Source of the DNA: Duganella sp. CF458
Lineage (GTDB): Bacteria > Pseudomonadota > Gammaproteobacteria > Burkholderiales > Burkholderiaceae_D
NCBI RefSeq assembly: GCF_900113115.1
Contig: NZ_FOOF01000022.1
Span: 1-64,000 of the forward strand
Length of the DNA: 64,000 bases
Reading direction: 5' to 3'
Each line of letters starts with the position of its first letter. The stretch's first letter is position 1. The translations under genes and the position numbers were made by a program. Below the pieces are notes generated by a model that was given only the letters and a program-made list of their open reading frames with translations, had not been told where the DNA came from and searched no databases. Of the stretch, positions 1-9,000 are shown piece by piece.

Positions 1-3000
1 ACGCCATGGGCGGCGTGACCCGCTTCAGCTACGACGGTAACGGCAACGTGACCGCGCGCCGCACTTATGTCACCCGCATCGACATGACGAAGTGGGTGGT
101 GGGGACCGAACCTGCCGTGGTGGCCAACGACCAGCGCGACGGCATGCTGCGCACCGTGTACGACGCGCTGAACCGTCTGGTGTTCACCGTGGACGGCAAT
201 GGCGACGCAGTCGAAATGAAGTACGACAGCGTCGGCAATGTGCTCGAGCGCATCGCCTATGCCAACAAGATTCCTGTCACGACCGCAGCAACAATTTCCG
301 CCATGCGCGCGGCACTGGACGCCGTGGCCGACGCCGGCCGCGATGTCCATGTGCGCAATGCGTACGACAGCGCCAACCGCCTGCAATGGTCAGTTGATAG
401 CCTGGGCCAGGTGACCGGCTTCAGCTACGACATCGACGGCAACCTCGCGAAGCAGGTGGTGTATGCGCAGCGCGTCGCTGCCGGCGCCAATCCGTCCGGC
501 GTCGTGGCAGGAGAGGGCGACCGCGTCACCTTGAGCAGCTACGACAGTGCCAACCGACTGGTATTGCGTGTCGACGAGCACGGCATGGCGACCGCGCTGG
601 AGTACGACGCCAACTCGAACGTCGTCAAGTCCACCGCGTTTGCTAGGCCGCTGGTCCGCCCAACGGCAGCCAGTGCCGCGCCAATCACCGCTCCTGCAGC
701 GGATGCGGCGCACGACCACGTGGTGCGCAAGGTCTACGATATCTTGAATCGCGAGATCTACAGCATCGACAGCATCGGTGCCGTGACCGAGACCCGTTAC
801 GACGGCAACGGCCATGCGATCGAGAAGATCGCTTATGCCAGCCCGATTCCGCTGGCCACCGCCGCCAACACAGCTGCAGTGGCCGCGGCGCTGTCCTCGG
901 TCGCCGATGCCAACCGCGACGTGCGCCTGCGCTACGCCTACGACCTCGATGGCCGTCTGCAATGGAGCGCCGATGCGACCGGCGCAGTGACCGGCTACGC
1001 CTATAACAACCTGGGTGAAGTGGTACGCCGTACCGTGTACGCTGCACGTTTTGCCCCAGCCCTAGGTGCCGACTTCGCAGCCGGTATCAATGCCGCTGCA
1101 GTGGCAGGCGCCAGCGCAGGCCTCGACGACGGCACCGTGCGTGTGTATGACAAGAACGGCAGCCTGACCTGGGAAATGGACGCCACCGGCGGCGTGATCC
1201 AGTACCGTTACGACGGCAAGGGTAACCAGGTCGAGAAGATCGTCTATGCGACCCGCCTGGATCCGACGAAGTACGTGACCGGCAGCGACATCGTCGCTCC
1301 GGCCGCGAACGCGCAGGACGTACACCAGTACCAGGTGTTCGATGCGGCCGGCCAACTGTCCTGGAGCATCGACGGCATGGGCGGTGCGACCAACTTCACC
1401 TACGACGGTGAAGGCAACGTCGTGTCCCGCGTGACCTACGCAACCCCGATCGATATCTCGAAGTGGGTGGTTGGCAGCGATCCCGCAGTGGTCAGCGATC
1501 CTGCGCGCGACAACGTCACGCGCACGGTGTACGACGCCGCCCGCCGCCCGCTGTTCACCATCGACGGCATGGGCCAGGTCACCGGCGTGAAGTACGACGG
1601 CAATGGCAACGTGGTCGAAAGCCGCATCTACGCCAAGCGCATCCCGCTGGTAACTGCCGCCACATTGGTAGCAGTGCAGGGCGCCCTGGTGGCCGACGAC
1701 GCAAACGACCTGCGTACCCAAAAGGTCTTCGACGCCGACAACCGTCTCGTCATGGAGTCGGACTCCAAAGGGCTGGTCACGGCCTACAGCCACGACAGCT
1801 TCGGCAATGTCGTCAAGACGATCAGCTACACGACGCCGCTGGCAACGGGGGCGGACATCCATTCCGTCCACGCAGCGGCGAACGACCGTGTCAGCTTGGT
1901 GAACTACGATGCCGATTCGCGCATCGTGTCCACGGTCGACCCGACCGGCCAGGTCACGAAGTACGAGTACGACGCCAACGGCCACAAGGTCAAGACCACC
2001 GTCTTCGGCAACCGAGTGGCGCGACCAACGGCCATCAGCTCGCCGGCACTGGCAGACTCCGTGCAGGCGAATGCCGGCAAGGACCTGGTTGCGCAAAGTG
2101 TCTTCGATGGCGCCGGCAATGAGATCTTCAGCATCGGCCACACCGGCTTGCTGACCGCCCGCAAGTTCGATTCGCACGGCAACGTGATCGAGTCGATCAC
2201 CTACCACAAGCCGGTCGACAGCAGTGTCAACGCCAGCAAGGAAAGCCTGTCCGCGCTGGCCGCCGCCAACGCGGATGCGGCGAACGACCTGCGCACCCGC
2301 TACGTCTACGACAACAGCGGCCGCGAGATCTGGAGCGTCGACCAGGCCGGCACGGCGATCAAGCACATCTATAACGGCGCCGGACTGGTGAGCGAGACCA
2401 ATACCTTCACCAGGGTTAGTCCGTCCGTGGAGCTCACTGCTACTGCACTGCAGGCTGCGCTGACCAATCCGGCCAACCGCTACACCTGGACCTACGATGC
2501 GGCAGGCCGTGTGGAGTCGACCACTTGCGCCTTCGATCGCCCGTTCGACTTCGACTTCACCGGCTCCGCCAACGTTACCCGCTACGCCTATGACGGTATC
2601 GGTAACGAAACCGGCCGCAAGGTCAGCAACGTCTATGACGGCACCACCCACAACAGCGTCCTGCACACCGTCTACGATGCGCAGAACCGCGCTGTCTACA
2701 CGCTCGATATCTCGGGCAATGTGGTCGCGTTCAAGTATGACCTGCGCGGCAACGTGGTCGAAAAGACCGCATTCGCCACGCGCGTGTCGACTGCCTCGTT
2801 GTTCACGTCGCGCGTCATCGACGACTACTTCGGCTTCCTGGGCGACGCTGCGGCAGGCACCGCCAACATTGCCTTTGACAGCGCCACCTCGGCTGCCAAC
2901 ATCGGCGCAGCCGTGGCCGCAGTAGCGGACGCCAGCCGCGATGTGGTAAGCCGCCGCGTGTTCGATCAGTCCGGCCGCTTGCTGTGGGATGTCAGCAGCG

Positions 3001-6000
3001 CCGGCCTGGTAACCGGCTTCACCTACGACGTCGAAGGGCACGTCGTGAAGCAGGTGCAGTACGCAACCGTACTGGCTAACAATGCCGCACCGCAATTGGT
3101 GGCGGCCAGCCCGATCGACCAGGTACAACTGTTCGCCTACGACAGCGAAGGCCGCCAGGTGCTGCACGTCGACCAGGACGGCTATGTGACCCGCCAGGCA
3201 TACGACGCCGACAGCAACGTCACCGAAACCTTACGCTATACCAACCGTACCGCTCGTCCGACTGCAGAAAGCACCGCGCCGCAGGCCGGCACGCTGCCGG
3301 TGGCAGTGGATGCGCAGCGCGATGACTGGAGCCGCAGCGTCTACGACGCGGCTGGCCGCCAGGTCTTCAGCTTGAACAGCAAGGGCGAGCTGTCCCAATG
3401 GACGTACGACGGCAATGTCGTCAGGCAGACGATCTTTGCCAAGACCATCGATCCGGCAACGCCGGCCACGATGGCTGCACTGTCGGCAGCGGCAGCAGCG
3501 ATTAGCGACCATGCCAAGGATGGCCAACTGAGCCAGGTCTTCGACGCTAATGGGCGTGTGATCGCCAATACCAATGCGTACGGCGGCACCACCAGGTATC
3601 GCTACGGTTCCGACGGCCGACTGATCGAAACGGTTGTGCCGGATGGCGAACCGTCGCTCCAAGGCTATGACCTGAATGGCCAGGTAGTATTCAGCAGGGA
3701 TTCGAGCAATCGCGAGAAGATGTTCTTCTACGATGCGTCGCACAACCTGGTGCGCACGCAGTCGACCGGCCGCCTGCCGGATCCGGACTGGAGGCTGGAT
3801 GCGCGCGATTCGACAGACATCGTGAAGGGCATGGTCTACGATGCCGCTGGCCGCGTGATCTGGACCAGCGTCGGCTTGCCGTCGCCATACGAAGCGAGTG
3901 CCGTTCGTTACGATGCTCACGGCAACGTGATCGAGAGCGTGCGGTATGCGGATACCAAGGGCCTGTACGAAGCGTCCCCACTGCCGGTCAATGGCCTGCC
4001 GTACAACGAAATGCGCCCGATTGTCGACCTGTCACGCGCTGCCGCAAGCCGCCTGGCTGCCGGCGGCAAGGCCAGCTTCGACCTGCGCACGCGCAATGTT
4101 TACAACGACAAGAACCAGTTGGTGTACAGCGAGCAGGGCGGCATCGTCACAGCCTTCAGCTACGACGATCAAGGCAACGTGATCAGGAAAGTGCAGTCGG
4201 CCTCGAAGATCGTGCCGGGTTCCGAACCATCCAGCGTACCGGTGAGTGCGGAAGACCGCATTACCCTGATGGCCTACGACGCCGACCATCACCTGATCTT
4301 GCAGGTCAACCCGGACGGCGCCGTCACCAGCCAGAGCTTTGATGCCTACGGCAACAAGCTGAAACACGCCGAGTACATGGCGACGGTGGGTGACGTTGCA
4401 GCACTGGCCGCAGCGTGGGCCGATCCGGCCGTTCGTGCCAAGCTGCCGGTTGCGACGTCTGCCGGTGATCGCATCAGCCACTATGCCTACGACAGCCAGG
4501 ACCGCCTGGTGTATAGCGTTGACATGACGGGCGCGGTCAAGCGCACCGAGTACGACGCGCACGGCAACGTGAGCGCGGAGATCCTGTTCGAGGAACATGT
4601 TACGGTACGTGGCGGCGCAGGCTTTGCCGACTACAGCCTGGGCGGCCTCGAAGCACTGTTCAAAGTCGCAGCGCCGCGCGACCATACGTCGAGCTACACC
4701 TATGACGCCCTGGGCCAGATGCGCAGCGCCACCGACAGCATGGGCGCCACCGATTTCACCACCTATGGCGCCAACGGCCGCAGGAACACTTTCACAGACA
4801 AGGAAGGCAATGTCTGGGAATACAAGTATGACGGTGAAGGCCGCCTGTGGATGGAGATTGGTCCGGCGCTGCCGGCACAGGGCGGTGGCACCTACCGTTC
4901 GGTGACCGAGTACGTCTACGACGGCAACGGCAATATGGTCGAGCGCAAGATTTCCGGCTCCAATGGGAACCTTGACAGCAGCTCCGTCCGTTATGTGTAC
5001 GATTACGCTGGCCGCGCCAGCGGCACGGAAACCCCGGAATCCCTGTACTGGAACGGAACTGCCTGGGCTTCGACGGCTGTGCAAAAAGGGCCGCGCTACA
5101 ACGCGCTCGGCCAGGTCCATAGCACGTCGACCGAAATGGGCGGCGGCATTCGCAGGTTCTATGACGAGTCGGGCCTGCTGAAGTACGAGCTTGACTACTA
5201 TGGTGGCGTCACCGCATACAAGCGCAATGTCTTTGGTGACGAGCTGGAGATGACGCGCTACGCGGCTGCCGTTCCGAAAGAAATGCTGGCGAACTTCACC
5301 AGCATGGACACGCCGGCGCTCGACCAGATCGTGGCAGGCCTGGATCGGACCGGCGCTCGCACCATCAGCAATACTGTCGACCGCGCGGGCCGCGTGATCG
5401 AATCGCAGGCGCCGGAAGCGTTTGTGTATGACCCGACGGCACCGGCTGGCCAACAGTACTACAAGGCCGGCATCAAGACTGTCCGCGATTACGACACCTT
5501 CGGTAACCTGCTCTCCACTGCGACCATCAACCCAGTCACAGGTGAAAAGACCGTGGAGGCAAGCTGGTACGACATCGACGGAAAGCTCAAGGCAACCGTC
5601 AGCAACGCCGGCTTCATGACCGTCTACAAGTACGACGACTTTGGCAACAAGGTGTCCGTCACCGAGTCGGCTACCGCAATCGCGGGCTGGAAGGGTGACT
5701 ACGAGCCGATGCCGGCTGCGCAGGAAGCTGCACACGACCGCATCACGACCTATGAGTACGACGAAGCACAGCGCATCACCAAAGAGACCCTGAACGACCG
5801 CGCCCACCTGGCAACCGCCAACAGCGGATATGTGAAGACCAGTCAATACGACAAGAAGGGCAACGTCGTCATTGCGAACTCCTGGGGGCCGGGCCAGACC
5901 GGCTCGAACTCGCCAACCATCATGACCTACGATGGCATGGGGCATGTCATCGCCGTATTGGACGGCATGCGTCCGAATGGCGAAGGCTTCGCGCTGACAG

Positions 6001-9000
6001 TCAACTTTTACGGCCCTGGTGGCCACGTGGTTGAAACCGTGCAGTACGAGAAGGGCGTGCTGGTGGAAGGCAAGACCGTAGCGGTTGACCCGAACTCGCC
6101 GGCCACCCGCCGCACCCGCATCGACAACGATTACGCGGGTCGCCCGGTGCGCATCTTCGATGCTGCGGGCATTACGCACGAGGTGTTGTACGATGCTGGC
6201 GGCAACAAGGCACGCGAACAAGCCACTGGCGCCATCAACAACGGCAATGCGCCTTCGAACTGGGCATACGACCTGCTGGGCCGACTGACGTCCGACTCCG
6301 ACCAGGGTGTCACCCTGAAGTACAACGCGTTCGGCGACTTGATCTACAAGAAGCAGGGCGAGCAGGAATACAGCTACGACTACGACGATGCCGGCCACCT
6401 GTGGCGCAGCAACGAAGCAGGCGTCACCCAGGTGTTCCTGAATGACTTGCGCGGTCAGCGCACGGCGATGATGGTCAGTGCAGGCAGTTTCAACGGCAAC
6501 CGCGACCTGTCGCTGGCCGCCTCCGCCGAGGAGCTGGCACAGGCGGGCGACGTACGGCGCACCGATTTCTACTATGACAGTGAAGGCCGTTGCATCCGCG
6601 AGGTGCAGCCAGTCCGCCAGGGCCAGCGCCCTGAGTCGATCAAGGTCTTTGATCATTGGGGTAACCTGTTGCAGGACACGCAGCCGGTGGTTGCGGGAAA
6701 ACCAGCGCCGACGGTCACCTATACCTACGACTTGAAGAGCCGCAAGCTGAGCGAAAGCCACACCAAGGCCGACGGCACTGCCGGCGGCCGAGTCCGCGAG
6801 TTCAGCTATGTGTTCGGCGAGCGTGGCATGGTTGTCATGCGCCAGACCACCGACCGTGAGAATGCGGCCGTCGCGGGTCCGCAAGACAACGATAGCCTGC
6901 ATGCGCGCTATCGCGAGACCGTTGAAAACTACAACATCGCGGGACAACTGCTGTCGACCATCGTCAACGGTGTCAAGGCTGAAGAACACACCTATGACGT
7001 GTTCGGCCAACTGCGTAGCGACATCATCGGCGGCCGGGTGGTCTGCAACTACGACTACAACGGCATCGGCCAGCTGGTCAAGGAATCCCACCCAGTGGTG
7101 GACAACTGGCGCTTCGACCTGGCTTCGCACAGCACGCTCAACGATGGCCAGCGCGCCATGAGCAAGACCTTCGCTTACGATAACCGCGGCAACCTGGCGA
7201 GCATCACCACCGGGACTGGCGTGGTCACCAAGTACACCCACGACGAGCAAGGCAACCTGACTTCGTCGACGGATGCACTGAACAACACCAGCTACACGAC
7301 CTGGGACAAGAGCGGGCACAAGAAAACGACGAAGGATGCACTCAATTACACCGTCATCAACGAGTACGACAAGCTGGGCCATCTCAAGAAGGTGATCGGT
7401 GCCGACGGCTCCATCACCATCAATGAGTATGACAATGCCGGCCTGCTGGTGCGCAGCACCCAGGCAAGCAAAGGCCAGACTGTCGATTACACCTATGACG
7501 ATGCCGGCCAGGTTGCCACTATCCACGAACTGGTGACCGGCATGAGCGCAGCGGCGAACACCAACCGCTGGACCTACTATGCCTACGACGCAGTGGGTAA
7601 CCGCATCTCTGAAGTCCAGGAGCAGAACGGCCTGACCTTCCAGCGCAATGTGTTGGTCTACGATGCCGAGCATCGCCTGGTTGGCGTAGATGTAGCCGAT
7701 CTCGGTACCGGGTCGCAGTTCGTCCGCATGGAGTTCGACGGCTTCGGCAACCGCAGCCGCTTCAACTCCTGGTCCAGTAGTTCCGGACCGGGACGCAACC
7801 AGGATGGCTACTTCTTCTACGATGCGTTGAATCGTATAGTGCGCGCCGACGCGACGAATGCTTCCGGCGCGGTCGACGAGTCGACGACTGACTATGTCTA
7901 TGACGTTGACGGCAACCTCGGCAGGAAGACGCAAGGCGGCGGCGCTACGCAGACATTCACCTACGATGCGATGAACCGTCTCGTTGCCAGCGTCATCGGT
8001 GGACAGCAGTACAACACCCGCTACGATTCCGCGGGCCGCGTGGTGGAAGAGTGGACCAAGGTCGAAGAGATGCCTGACGTGCAGGCTGACGTCGCACCAG
8101 TCGCGCCAATCGAACCGAAGCGCCCGGTCGACCCGGGTCCGAATGCACCGCAAGCGGACAAGGACCGATACCAGGCGCTGCTCACGCAGTACAACATCGA
8201 CTACACCGCCTACCAGAAAGCGCTGGCCGACTATGCGGAACAGCAGGCCGAATATGGCGACCAGGTGTCGTTCTTGTCGCGCTTGGTGAGAAGCAAGGCA
8301 AAGACTGGCTACGAGCGACACGCCATGTCGTATGACGTTGCGGGACGCACGCTGGTAACGGAAGGCTATAACGATGACGGCAGCGTCAAGTTCCGCCAGA
8401 CCAACGACAAGTTCGATGCCGCCGGCAATGTCTTGAAGAGCACTTCCTTCTCGACCGTTGGCGATGACATGAGCCAGTTCTATACCAGCACTTACGGCGC
8501 GGGTTCGACTGGCGCTGTCTTGCAGTGGTCGGAAGGCTATATGCGCGGCGAAAGCGGCAAGCTCGCCGGACGAACTGGTGCCACGGCCAAGAGCGTCATG
8601 GTGTACAACGCCGACGGCAAGATGATTGCTGTGAACTTCGAAGAACCGGCCAGCGGCGATTCGCCGAAGTCCGGACCGAAGTCGAAGTTCTTCGTGTTTG
8701 ACGCCCAGGGCAACATCCTGAAGGCGACTGAAGTCGACAAGAACGCGCCGATTCAGGAGCAATACCAGGTCATCGCCAACGGTCAATTGCAGATGCGTTA
8801 CAGCACCAACTCCGGTGGCTTCGGCGGTGACATGTCCGGTGAGCAGAAGGACAATTTCTGGCGTGCTTACAACCTCAACGCCAGCCAGAATCCGTTGATC
8901 GACGATCCTGTAGCTGGCGGCAGCACGCCTGGCAATGGCGGCAACGTGGTTGTGGCAAACGACGGCGATACCCTGCAGACGATCGCCCAGCGCATCTACG

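Noticed and set aside
1062-3167. 701-codon minus-strand frame
   Set aside because: Another shadow of the YD repeats with no domain.
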